Assembly (NCBI GenBank): GCA_033557465.1
Contig: CM066048.1
Location: forward strand, 12,376,305 to 12,440,304
From: Ichthyophis bannanicus
Taxonomy: Eukaryota > Chordata > Amphibia > Gymnophiona > Ichthyophiidae
Direction of reading: 5' to 3'
DNA: 64,000 bases
The position numbers and the translations under genes were made by a program. This document shows, in pieces, positions 42,641 to 52,268 of this stretch. How positions within the stretch are numbered: the stretch's first letter is position 1; each line of letters starts with the position of its first letter. The notes beneath the pieces were generated by a model. That model worked only from the letters and a program-made list of their open reading frames with translations, ran no database searches and was not told where the DNA came from.

Positions 42641-42880
42641 TCAGTTTGAATGCCGATATGGCTGCCTTGTGACATTATTAAAATAAAATAGAAGGAACTA
42701 AAATGAAAATCCCAAACATCATGCTGAACAAGACTCTGGTTAAAAATAATAATGTGTATTTACACCCTCATTAAAAATAGATTAACCATGGGCCAATATC
42801 GTTAAAAGGAATGAATGCAGACTTAAATCATGATATCAATGCCAAAGTAAACAACGGGAATTTACAGCACTACCTCTAAA
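42641..42880. repeat. Diverged repeat, copy 1 (related to 46600-46790)
   Basis: It shares an ordered series of words with 46600-46790: aataaaat, ggaac, aatgtgtatttacaccctca against aatgatatgtatttaaaacc, gaatgaatgcagactt against gaatacaggctgaat, and gatatcaa. Similarity is roughly two-thirds by eye. Neither copy has coding potential. The two copies bracket the pair of L1-type ORF1 elements. Confidence 0.4.
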
Positions 42881-43139
42881 ACAATGGGGGGGGGGTTTTG
42901 GGGGGGGCGTATTTATCAAATTTTACATAACAATCCAGACAATAAGAACTCTGAATCTGAATCAGATATAACAATAAAGAAAAATCAGAAAAAAACGAAA
43001 ACGGTCTTCTATCAAACACCAAACATACCCCTGGCATAGACCACAATATATTACCCCACAATATGATCCAAGAAAAAAGAAATTAAACACATACGTGATA
43101 CTTAAAAGAAAAAAAGATATCATAAGAGCACTGGTTATA

Positions 43140-44460
43140 TTATATGGCGGAGGAGTAGGACGCTGAGGTGGAGCGCACCGCATCAGATTGGCACCTTCCT
43201 TCGATGGGGAGGAAACGGAAACAACGCGCTCAGAAACCCCCAGAGGTTTCGACCCTGACTGGAGGTTTGGTGCAGTCGTCGATAGTGGGTTTTTGCGTTC
43301 CATCGACGCCCATGGCTTCGGATCCTTTGGAGGTTTCATCGGATCTGAGCTTTAAAGGGGTGGTTTTAAGCCCCCTGCAAGTGCCGCCAGTTCAGCCGGG
43401 TTCCAGACGTACGGAGGAGCAGTTTGGTGGTGTCTCCTCGGGATTGGAGTTACCCGCGGCTGCGGGGGTTTCCCCCGTGAAGAAAGAGGCGACGGTAACT
43501 GTTGATGGGGCCGCCATAGGGGGTCGAGTGGGAATCTCCTCCTCCCTTGTAAGTGCGGAATTGAAACAGCTTTCACCCGGTATACCTGTTGCCGGGGAAC
43601 TCAGGTTGACTGGGTTTGTTGAGAAGCCGGCGTGGGTAACCTTAGATAGCTTGTGGGAAGCTATCTCTGCCCTACAGCAAACTCTCCTTCCTTTTGTTAG
43701 TTCTTTCGCTCAGCATTTGGAAGGCATTAAAGTCCAGTGTTCCTCGACTCGGTTGTGACTGCTCAGTCAACTAGGATTGCTATTCTCGAATCTAAGGTGA
43801 AGGACTTAGAGTCTTTGAAGGCTGTCAATGAGAAAGACAGGCTGATTCAGGCAAGAAGGATTGAGTTTTTGGATAATTCTCTTCGGAAGAATAATTTGAG
43901 GTTTCTGAACTTTCCACAGTCGCCCTTGATTGCCTCTATGGACCTGGTCCGTAAATTTTTCATTGAGGTGTTGCAGATGCTGGCAGAGTCGCTGCCTCCT
44001 CTTGTGAGAACTCAATATGTATCGGTATCTCCTCTGGGCCCTGGGTTACAGCAGGTCCCTGGCGTGGGAGATGAGTTGCCTCAGCTTGATTTAACAAAAT
44101 TTCTTGAGAGTTCCCTGGAGGTAGTGACTAGCAGGGCTACATTATTGGTTCATTTTGCTTTTGAGTCCGATAGGAACACTGTACTAAGATTATATTTTCG
44201 TAAATTATCTGTTACACAGTTTATGGGCTCAAAAATTTTAATTTTTCCTGATCTGGCTAGGGACACGCAGAAGAGGCGGAAGGGGTTCCTGGCTTTACGC
44301 CAGCGGACTGAAGCCTTGGGTGCTGTGTTTTAAATGTATGGTTAATTTACTGTCTAATCAGTATGTTTTTTGAACCCACACAACTTCTACAATTTATTGA
44401 TTCTAGGGAGGAGGGTGGGGGCGGGGATAATCCCTCATCGGCTGCCATATAAAACAATGT
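43140..44460 (+). mobile_element. L1-type ORF1-only element, plus strand, broken
   Basis: It has a short leader (atatggcggaggagtaggac), an ORF1 resembling the intact one at 44789-45961 on the other strand, and no ORF2. The end is indistinct; no poly(A) tail is evident at about 44460. Shared text with the minus-strand copy includes NLRFLNFPQ. I infer an ORF1-only (HAL1-like) element or a truncated L1; the missing 3' end leaves this open. Confidence 0.6.
43168..44450 (+). pseudogene. L1-type ORF1 protein, frameshifted
   Basis: L1 ORF1 proteins are trimeric RNA-binding chaperones. The first frame (ATG about 43204, MGRKRKQRAQKPPEVS) carries a disordered N-terminus and SLWEAISALQQTLLPFVSSF. A one- or two-base shift near 43740 leads to a coiled coil (TRIAILESKVKDLESLKAVN), the RRM-like core (LRKNNLRFLNFPQS, TSRATLLVHFAFESDRN) and RRKGFLALRQRTEALGAVF, then TAA at 44331-44333; the expected C-terminal end (KCMVNLLSNQYVF) is readable in the next frame. 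So at least two frameshifts. Confidence 0.75.
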
Positions 44461-44588
44461 TTAAAACATTATGTGGAAGGAAATCTTAGAATACACTTGG
44501 AACGACAACATAATAGTTAAAAGAACTACATAACAATAAAAAAGGAGCACATAGAGGAATAACGTGCCTTACCCAGCAGCAGAGCTAT

Positions 44589-44600
44589 CTATACACAATC
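44589..44600. repeat. Target-site duplication, 3' side of ORF1-only element
   Basis: ctatacacaatc directly before the poly(T) on the plus strand; pairs with 46386-46397. Confidence 0.85.
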
Positions 44601-44788
44601 TTTTTTTTTTTTAAAGTTTCAACATCTTTATTTCAAAAATAAAAAGGAATTACAATCAAGTCCACATTAAGGGAGGGCAATTAGAAAAAGAAAACAACCA
44701 ACAATATTATTACAAAGAATCACTGGACCCCAAACACAATCATTATTAGCTACCCTAAAACATAGAAAGAAAGTTAGGACAAAATTCA

Positions 44789-45961
44789 CTAAACACTTTC
44801 CTTACCAAGCAAGAATACATTCAACTGATCAGCTTCCATGAAAACATATTTTGTCTGTTCATATAACACAATACATTTACAGGGGTATTTTAACAAAAAG
44901 GAAGCCCCTATTGCTAAGGTGCGAGACTTTAATGCCAAAAAAGCCTTACGACGAACTTGAGTGAGTCTACAGACATCAGGGAAAACCTGGACTGTAGAGC
45001 CACAAAACAAAAGATCTTTTTTAGGAAAATATGATCGCACCACCCGATTCTTATCAGTTAAAGAAATAAAAGAAACAATTAAAGTGGCACGTTTAGTAAT
45101 TTCATCAGAAGATGATTCTAAAAAAGCAGAAACATCTAAAGACTGAACCACCAAATCCTTCTCTGCACCTTTGACAACAGGAGAGGAGGTTTCTACAGAA
45201 GCTAATAGAGGAGCATAATAAACAGAAGAAAATTTTATAGACTTCTCATCATCAATCAGGAGAACCTCCTTAAAATATTTATACAACAAAATAGAAGGAG
45301 ATAAGTAATGTGTTTGCGGAAAATTTAAAAATCTCAAATTTTTTGAACGCGCAGCATTTTCAAGGGACTCCATCCGATGATGAATAGTAAGATTATCTCT
45401 TATCGAGGAAGAAACAGCAGCTTGCATAACAGAAACCTGACCCGACATTTTATTTAAAGCAGTGTTATGTCTGACCAGAGCTTCTTGATGAGCACCTAAT
45501 TTCTGAACAACATCTTTAGAAAATTCTGAGACCTGGGATAGAGAAGCACGCAGGGAAACCTCCATGCGGGCCACCACCTCCCAGACATCTCTTAAGGAAA
45601 CATCTATAGGGGGAACTACAGACGGAACAGAAACAGGAAACTCCAATACAGTTGGAAGAGAACTTTCACAATTATCATCATCTTTCTCAAGTAAGGAAAC
45701 ATCCAACCCCACTACCGAGGGCCCCACTCCCAAGACTTCACTCTTAGGGTGGGCAACCCCCTCAAAAACTTCCTGACTGGGTAGGGTAGAACCCTGCGCC
45801 AAAGGAGACAGGTCAAAGGCAGTACTTACGGACCCACTGGTCAAGTCCGGCGAAGCACAATCCACCAAAACTTTCTGCACATGGCTATCCATCGGGCCCA
45901 TGGTCTTAGGGGCCTTTGGAATACTCGTTGATGGAAAAACCTTCTTCCGTCGCTTACCCAT
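44789..45961 (-). CDS. L1-type ORF1 protein, intact 390 codons
   Basis: This is the only fully open retroelement gene with start and stop in the window. The N-terminus is basic (MGKRRKKVFPS), then a disordered Ser/Pro/Val-rich part to about residue 120, a predicted coiled coil (about 125-215: VWEVVARMEVSLRASLSQVS, LNKMSGQVSVMQAAVS, HRMESLENAARSK), the RRM-like domain starting SKNLRFLNFPQ (about 214-224) with RATLIVSFISLTDKNRVVRS, and a C-terminal domain (RRKAFLALKSRTLAIGASF, LKYPCKCIVLYEQTKYVF). The ATG at 45961 is the first after the monomers. Family role: binds element RNA and acts as a nucleic-acid chaperone. Confidence 0.85.
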   Translation of the reverse strand: MGKRRKKVFPSTSIPKAPKTMGPMDSHVQKVLVDCASPDLTSGSVSTAFDLSPLAQGSTLPSQEVFEGVAHPKSEVLGVGPSVVGLDVSLLEKDDDNCESSLPTVLEFPVSVPSVVPPIDVSLRDVWEVVARMEVSLRASLSQVSEFSKDVVQKLGAHQEALVRHNTALNKMSGQVSVMQAAVSSSIRDNLTIHHRMESLENAARSKNLRFLNFPQTHYLSPSILLYKYFKEVLLIDDEKSIKFSSVYYAPLLASVETSSPVVKGAEKDLVVQSLDVSAFLESSSDEITKRATLIVSFISLTDKNRVVRSYFPKKDLLFCGSTVQVFPDVCRLTQVRRKAFLALKSRTLAIGASFLLKYPCKCIVLYEQTKYVFMEADQLNVFLLGKESV

Positions 45962-46090
45962 GAGTCACAGCCTCCTCCTATTCCTCCTAGTTGCTCCGAA
46001 GGGGCTCCAAAGGGGCGTGTCCTGCCCCTTTGGTCACGCCCCTTCGGGCACGCGACCACAGGCACGCGTCCACGGGCCGCGTCTGCGGAG

Positions 46091-46385
46091 GACCAGCAGT
46101 TTTTAAAGGTCCCGGGGGGGGGGGCGGGGTGACAGTGCTCCTCCTTCTCCGCTGCTCGGGGCTCCAGCCAACTGCTCTCTCGCCCTCCAAGCAGTTCAAG
46201 AGACCAGCAGTTTTTAAAGGTCCCGGGGGGGGCGGGGTGACAGCGCTCCTCCTTCTCCGCTGCTCGGGGCTCCAGCCGACTGCTCTCTCGCCCTCCAAGC
46301 AGTTCAAGAGACCAGCAGTTTTTAAAGGTCCCGGGGGGGGGCGGGGTGACAGCGCTCCTCCAGCCGACTGCTCTCTCGCCCTCCT
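46091..46385 (-). promoter_or_regulatory. Tandem 108-111 bp 5' UTR monomers of the ORF1-only element
   Basis: The plus-strand phrase gaccagcagtttttaaagg starts at 46091, 46202 and 46310. Each unit has the G-run plus ggcggggtgacag, ctccttctccgctgctcggg and gccctccaagcagttcaag; the outermost unit is shortened. The array lies exactly between the target-site duplication and the ORF1 leader, the position of promoter monomers in rodent L1. The C-rich sense strand (cccgccccccccc) suits a CpG/Sp1-type promoter, but activity is inferred only. Confidence 0.8.
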
Positions 46386-46397
46386 CTATGCACAATC
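46386..46397. repeat. Target-site duplication, 5' side of ORF1-only element
   Basis: ctatgcacaatc; pairs with 44589-44600 with one mismatch. Confidence 0.85.
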
Positions 46398-46888
46398 TTA
46401 CAATCGAAAGTAAAACCAATGCGCTAGAGATGAAACACTTTTAAACGCTTCCATTTCATGCTACGAAGGGTGAAAGTTTAAAAAATGTTCATATGGAATG
46501 CCAGAAGTGCTTAACCAGATAAATAAATAAATGTGATTAATTGCGGGCAGACGGACCTGTCAAAACATCAGTGGGAGGGCCAATATGCTGCTTTACACCA
46601 ATGTTGAAATAAAATGGATGGAACCTAAGAGGGAATCCCTAACATGACAATGAACCTGACTATGGGCAAAAATGATATGTATTTAAAACCTCAACAGGAA
46701 AAATTAAATGTGAATGAACATTTTCAAAAAAATGAATACAGGCTGAATAGTAGAGTGAAAGGCGATATCAAAAGTTTGAAACGCTGCCTGTAGTAAAAAA
46801 TGAAAAGAAGAACTGTACTCAAATGGGCTCCAGGAACTGTACGACCATGGATGGTATGCAAGAAGAATTAGACATGTACGGCTGCATG
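46398..46888. other. Unassigned, includes diverged repeat copy 2
   Basis: AT-rich. 46600-46790 is the partner of 42641-42880 described above. No supported frame. Confidence 0.4.
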
Positions 46889-47040
46889 GAGATAAAATGA
46901 AGGAAGGGGAGGAGGAGGGGGAGGGAGGGAGGGGATAGGGGAAAAGGAAAGGGGGGAAGGAGGGGAGGGAGGGGGGAAGGAGAGGAGGGGGAAGGAGGGA
47001 AGGAAGGGGAAGGGGAGGAGGGAAAGGAAAGAGGCTAAAA
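46889..47040. repeat. Polypurine G/A tract 1
   Basis: About 150 bp composed almost solely of G and A (ggaggagggggagggaggga and variants). Such tracts can form triplex or G-quadruplex structures. It is probably microsatellite expansion. Confidence 0.9.
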
Positions 47041-47247
47041 CCAAATAAAAAAACAAATCACAACTAAAAGCTCTTTATAAAGGGAATAAAATGTTTAAGT
47101 AAAAGATGTAAATAAATGAATCATAAATTAAAATAAATGAATAGTTAAATTAAAATACAATAAAAGTGTACAAACACATATGTAAATAAAAACTAGATTA
47201 AATACAAAAGGAAAAAGGAAACAATAAAACCATAAAACTAAATAAGG

Positions 47248-47448
47248 TAGGGGGAGGGGAGATGGAGGAAGGGGGAAGGGGGAAGGGGAAGTGAGGGAAG
47301 GGGGACGGGGAGAGAGGAAAGAGGGGGAAGGAAGAAGGAAAAAGGGGGAGGGGAGGGGGAAGAGGATGGGGAGGAAGGAAGGGAGAAGGGGGAGGAGAGG
47401 GGAGGGGGAAGGAAAGGGGAGAAGGAAAGAAGGGGAAAGGGGAAAATG
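47248..47448. repeat. Polypurine G/A tract 2
   Basis: About 200 bp nearly all G and A (gtagggggaggggagatgga, then gggggaaggg repeats), about 200 bp after tract 1. The intervening text is A/T-rich with repeated aaataaatgaat words (47108-47180). Confidence 0.9.
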
Positions 47449-47479
47449 AACTCCTATTGTCCCCTGCAATTTCATTCTT

Positions 47480-47796
47480 TTAATTAGCTGTATAGATTTT
47501 GAGGTTGCATTAGTTGTGGACAGTGGGGTTGCTTTTTGTTAGTGTTTTTACAGTCTCGAAGAGCTCCCTGGGTTTGTTAATGGCAGCTTTTATTAGGTTG
47601 GTGAGGTATTCCTGTTTGGCCCTGCTGGTGAGTGCATGGTATGCTTTTTGTTCTTCCAGGTAGTTGTTTTTATGTTTTGGTCCATGGTTTTTCTCCATTG
47701 CATTAGTTTGCACTTTAGTTCCTTTAATGTGGTGGAGTACCAGAGGGTTTTTTTTTTCTGTCGGGTGCATGTGCTAGTATTTGAAGGCACTTGGGC
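47480..47796 (-). mobile_element. L2-like LINE fragment, linker region
   Basis: Minus-strand frames read LWYSTTLKELKCKLMQW and EEQKAYHALTSRAKQEYLTN, then AAINKPRELFETVKTLTK, which parallels ASLNKPRELFNIVQTLTK in L2-a and QSTNKPRELYEVIKKLTK in L2-c. So it is the basic linker between endonuclease and reverse transcriptase. It is truncated on both sides and diverged from the other L2 copies, perhaps another subfamily. Confidence 0.75.
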
Positions 47797-48025
47797 TTAG
47801 AAACATAGAAACATGATGGCATAAAAAGACCACATGGCCTATCCAGTCTGCCCTTCCATGTTGACTACTACAATAGTCCTCTCCTTTCCCTTAGAGATCC
47901 TCTGTGTTTGTCTCATGCTTTTTTGTCCTCATCTCTACCACCTCTATTGGGAGACTATACCGGCTCTGCCACACTTTCCGTAAAGAAATATTTCTGCATA
48001 TTACTCCTGAGTCTATCCTCTTTCA

Positions 48026-48447
48026 CATTCAGCTGTGCCTACTTAGTTGGGAACTGTGTGTGAGAGAAAACTGCAGCCAATCTGAGCACTTTTCAAATCA
48101 TTTAAAATCCCTTCAGCAATGGCGCGCCCGTGCCTTGCGGGCCCGCGCCTGAGGGCCTCGCAAGAGGGCCCTTTGGCGTGGCCCTTAGGCGGTGGACCGT
48201 GCGAGACCCACTATCTGCTGCTATATGCTCATTCTGTTCAGCGATATGCTGTTTGTAGTTAATGTAAGGTAATGTAATGTAAGTTATGTACTGTGTTCCC
48301 TGTTTGTACTCCTAGTGTTTTGTTGTGATGTAATGATAATGCAATGTATGTTTCCCTCACCTTTGTTTAACTTTGTGCTGTATTAACCGCTTTGATTGAA
48401 GGAAAAGGCGGGATACAAAACATGTTAAATAAATAAATAAATAAAAT
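48026..48447 (+). mobile_element. Short L2-derived non-autonomous element
   Basis: It joins the GC-rich L2 5' head (gcgggcccgcgcctgagggc, about 48138-48190) to an L2 3' tail (ttaaccgctttgattgaagg, gaaaaggcgggatacaaa, ending aaataaataaataaataaaa) with about 170 bp of simple text (taatgtaaggtaatgtaatg) between. It has no coding sequence. It interrupts CR1-B #6 between ctatcctctttcaca and cccctcttagcag, removing about a dozen host bases. Either an internally deleted L2 or a LINE-derived SINE-like family. Confidence 0.7.
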
Positions 48448-48479
48448 ATCCCCTCTTAGCAGAGCTTGCTTTCAATCGA

Positions 48480-50880
48480 AAGAGACTCTCCCTCTGTGCA
48501 TTTATGCCATGGAGATACTTAAACATTTCTATCATATCTCCTCTATCTCGCTTTTCCTCTAAAGTATACATATTAAGATCCCTAAGTCTGTCCTCCTATG
48601 CTTTATAACGAAGACCACCAACCATTTTAGTAGCCACCCTCTGCACCGACTCCATCCTGTTTATATCCTTTTAAAGTTCTGGACTCCAGAACTGCACACA
48701 ATACTCCAAATGAGATCCCACCAAAGACTTATACAGAGGCCCTATCACCTCCTTATTCTGCTGGCCATTCCTCTCCCTATGCACCCAAGCAACCTTTTAG
48801 TTTTCGCCATTGCCTTTTCTACTTGTTTAACTACTTTAAGATTGTCAGACACAATCACTCCCAGGTTTCGCTCTTCTTTTGCGGACAGAACTACTTCCCC
48901 ACCTACAGTGTACTACTTTGGATTTTTGCAGCCCAAATGCATGAGCCTGCATTTTTTAGCATTAAATCTCAGCTGCCAAATTCTTGACCATTCTTCAAGG
49001 CTTAGCTAGATCCTTCCTCATGTTATGTACTCCTTCCTGGGTGTCCACTCTATTGCAGATTTTGGTATCATTCGCAAAGAGACAAACTTACCTGACAGCC
49101 CTTGTTATCACTAACAAAGATGTTAAAACAAATCAGATCAAAGACAGATCCCTCTGGCGCACCACTGGTAACCTCCCTCTCCTCAGAGTGAGCTCCATTT
49201 ACCTTACCCTTTGTCGCCTCCCCCTCAACTAATTTCTAAATCAGTAACTTGGATGCATCCCTAGGGTGCTCAGTTTGTTGATAAGTCAACTGTGTGGAAT
49301 GGTGTCAAAGGCTTTCTGAAATCCAAGTACACCACATCTAGGGCTCTCCCTCAGTTGAACTCCCTGGTCACCCAATCAGAGAAATCAATCAGATTTGTCT
49401 GACAAGACCTGCCTCTGGTGAATCCATGCTGCCTCCAATCCTGTAATTCATTGGACTCCAGAAACCTCACTATTTTCTCTTTGAGCAGCATTTCTATTAA
49501 TTTACTCACCACAGAGCTTAGACTAACTGGCCTGTAGTTTTCAATCACATCTTTATTTCCACTTTTGTGTAAAGGGACCGCATGTGCCTCTCTCCAATCC
49601 TTTGGCACCACTTCCAACTCCAAAGAGGCATTGTATTCTTGGATGTATCCCATCCTTACCCACTACTTTGTCTACTTTTAGTTTAGCTAGTTCCTCCCGA
49701 ACACAGTCTTCTGAAAATCGTTTGAGATCCCTGATACTTCTGTTCCCATTTCTGGGTGTTATCTGAGGTCCTGTTCCTGGCCCTTCATCTGTTAACACAG
49801 AACAGAAATATTTGTTAAGCATTTCCCCTTTATCCTCATCAGCTTCTACATATTCCCCCTTCACCCTTGAATTTGACAATACCACTTTTGCCCTTCCTCT
49901 TCTAAATAACATATCTGAAAAAATGTCTTATCCCCCTATTTTATTGCATTGACTATTTCTTCTTCTTTGAGCATCTTTGCTTTCCTGACTATTTTGCTAG
50001 CTTCTCTTAGTTTTTCCAAATATATATGCTTGTCTTCCTCTCTCTGTGATCTCTTGTATTTCATGAAAGTCTCCCTCTTTTTCTTCACCTTTTCAGCTAC
50101 TACTTTTGAGAACTATAGCAGTCTCCTTTTCATTTTACATTTATTTACATTTCTAACAAAAAAGTTGGTTGCCCTTAAAATAACCCCTTTAGTTTTGCCC
50201 ACTGTTTTCCTACATCCACCAGCTGTTCCCATGCCACTGACTCCTTGAAGTATTGGCCCATCTTGGCAAAGTTAGTTTTCTTAAAATCTGAGACCCTCAC
50301 TTTTGAATGGATTCTCACAGCCCTAGTCCTAATACTGAACCACACCATCTGGTGATCATTGGATGCGAGATGATCTACCACTATAACATCAGAAATACTT
50401 TCACCATTGGTAAGCACCAAGTCCAGTATGGCCCCTTCACATGTGGATTCTGTTACCAGTTGCCTGAATAGTTCTCCCTGTAGAGAATCCAGGATCTCTG
50501 TACTTCTAGATGACACCGCAGAAGGGATGTGCCAATCCACATCCGGCATATTGAAATCAACTATCAATAGCACTTCCCTTTTCTTAGCACTGCTGTGTAT
50601 GTCTTCTATGAAATCTCTATCTACTTCTTCTCCCTGTGAGAGAGTCTGTATATCGCATCAATACAAATTGATTTCTCTTTCCCTCTTTCTAGTTTAACGC
50701 ACAGTGCCTCCTCTCTCCCTTTTAAGTCCTGTAATTCTATATCTTTAATGTTATTTTTTGCATATAGTGCCACTTTTCCTCCCCTTCATCCTACCGTATC
50801 CTTCCTGAATAAGGTATAGCATGGTATAATTACATCCCAGTCATGGTTGTTTGTGAACCATGTCTCTGTAACCACTACTA
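48480..50880 (-). pseudogene. CR1-B #6 ORF2 remnants
   Basis: Readable pieces: VDFNMPDVDWH and SNDHQMVWFSI of the endonuclease (50573-50175), a linker with NYRPVSLSSVVSKLIEM and WREAHAVPLHKSG (49653-49351), KVDKVVGKDGIHPRIQ (49912-49553; here GPDGIHPR has become GKDGIHPR), and C-terminal reverse transcriptase text up to the insert. A deletion follows DGIHPR, since LRELGDVLATPLTDL is missing. No motif forms a usable frame. Confidence 0.8.
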
Positions 50881-51069
50881 AATCCAAGTCAGCCTGTTCC
50901 ATTAAAGCTTAACATCTGGGATCTTATTTTGCATGCTACAGGCATTTATACTCACCACTTTCCAGATGTTGCCCCTTTTACCCATTTCTATAGCGATATT
51001 TAATGCTTCACTTACCTGGGGGCTTTCTTCACCCATCCCTAATGAATCTAGTATAAAGCCCTCTTCAGT

Positions 51070-51905
51070 AGGTAAGTCAGTCTGCTACTGAAGACATGTC
51101 AACCCTTCTTGGACAGATGGATGCCATCTCTGCTCTGCAGCCCTTGGAACATCATCCCATGGTCCAGGAAACCAAAACACTCTCTGACACTATCCATAGA
51201 GCCATGTTTTTATCTCCAGGATGTGAGCTTCTCTACCTCTGCCTTTACCCTCAACAGGAAGGATTGAAGAGAACACTACCTGCACACTTATCTGCTTCAC
51301 TTTCTGTCCCAGAGCCATGAAGTCACTTCTGAATCACTCAGAGGGATACCCGACAGTATCATTAGTGCCAACATGGATTAGCAACATCGGGTAATGGTCA
51401 GCAGGCTTGATGAGTCTCAGCAAACTCTCCATAACATATCGGATTTTGGCATCTGGCAGACAGCACACCTCTCTGGACATCAAGTCTCATCGGCAGATGG
51501 ACACCTCAGTACCCCTCAGAAGAGTCACCAATCACCACTACCCTTCTCTTCCTTGTGGTCACTGATTCTGTAATTTTGGGGTGCTTGAGCTCTGTTTTTT
51601 CTCTTTCCTGGGATTCTTTCTCCTCCATTTCTAGGGCTGCATAATGGTTCTTCAATGCAACGGCTGGAGGAGTTGGATTGGTGATTCTGCAGGCCCTGGT
51701 GACTCGTGTCCAGCTTTCTTCATTCTGCAGGCTCCTATTTTCATCTCTGTTGGGAGTTTGGATGTTTCAAGAAGCATCTCATCAATGTACTTCTCACAGT
51801 CTTGAATGCTCCTCAGCCTCACCACCTCCTCTCTCAGCACCTCCACTTCTTTTCTCAGAGCTCAGCATGCAAGCATCCTGCACATGGAACCTGTCCTTCA
51901 ACTGG
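51070..51905 (-). pseudogene. CR1-B #6 ORF1 remnant with esterase motifs
   Basis: Minus strand: a coiled-coil-like region (VEVLREEVVRLRSIQDCEKY, 51846-51780), then KRRVVVIGDS-type text near 51530 (SGNH block I), HVGTNDT near 51370 (block III), and the final block near 51110 (SKKG-type text with ggacagatggatgccatctc). The frame is broken by several stops. It shows that CR1-B ORF1 has the same coiled coil plus esterase plan as CR1-A ORF1. Confidence 0.65.
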
Positions 51906-51982
51906 CACAGAGATCTTTAAGTCATGGGATAGGAGGCAGTGTACTACGTGGATCAGGAACTGGTTAAAAGATAGAAAGCAGA

Positions 51983-52268
51983 GGAGTGGAGCAGTGGCCT
52001 AGTGGTTGGGGCAAGGTACTTCAGGCCGGAAGGTCAGGGGTTCAAATCCCACTAGAGGACAGCAACCTTGGGCCAGAAGGACTGGGGATTCTAGTCCCAC
52101 AGGTACTCCTTGTGGTCTTGGGCAAGCCACTTAACCCTCCATAGCCCATGTTCCCTATAAAATAGTTATCTCCAAGTTATAATGCCCTGTTCAATGTAAT
52201 TTCAGTTTGTTCAATGTAAACCACACTGATGCAGAATAGCACAGTATATAAGAAAATGTAAATAAATG
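51983..52268 (+). mobile_element. CORE-SINE, full-length type
   Basis: A-box type tggcctagtgg (51995-52005), B-box ggttcaaatcc (52039-52049), giving a polymerase III promoter; then ggactggggattctagtccc, CORE gtcttgggcaagccactta, and the tail with cagtttgttcaatgtaaacc and gtaaataaatg. The head and centre match the SINE at 30199-30480 but the tail differs, so two tails circulate with one head. Confidence 0.9.

Larger units (their letters stand above)
44601..46385 (-). mobile_element. L1-type ORF1-only retrotransposon with monomeric 5' UTR (HAL1-like)
   Basis: A complete insertion read on the minus strand: 108-111 bp monomers (46385 to 46091), a leader of about 130 bp, a 390-codon open ORF1, a 3' UTR with AATAAA (plus TTTATT at 44627-44632) and a poly(A) tail (12 T at 44601-44612). 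It is bracketed by a 12 bp target-site duplication, ctatacacaatc at 44589-44600 and ctatgcacaatc at 46386-46397 (one mismatch). No endonuclease or reverse transcriptase is encoded. ORF1-only L1 derivatives (HAL1) are known in mammals and depend on an L1 ORF2 supplied elsewhere. Confidence 0.85.
47799..51905 (-). mobile_element. CR1-B LINE copy #6, long but degraded, with insertion
   Basis: Minus strand: ORF1 (51905-51070), endonuclease (50880-50175), reverse transcriptase (50170-48480) and the 3' end (plus-strand agaaacatagaaacatgatg at 47799). It is interrupted at 48026-48447 by a short L2-derived element. It retains more ORF1 than copy #2 at 9887. Many stops and deletions indicate age. Confidence 0.88.

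Noticed and set aside
45841..46419. A 192-codon minus-strand protein over the 5' monomers
   Set aside because: It is a translation of the tandem monomers and leader in a frame different from the ORF1; repeated peptide text follows the DNA repeat.
46868..47475. Pro/Ser/Leu-rich minus-strand frames
   Set aside because: Low-complexity translation of polypurine tracts.
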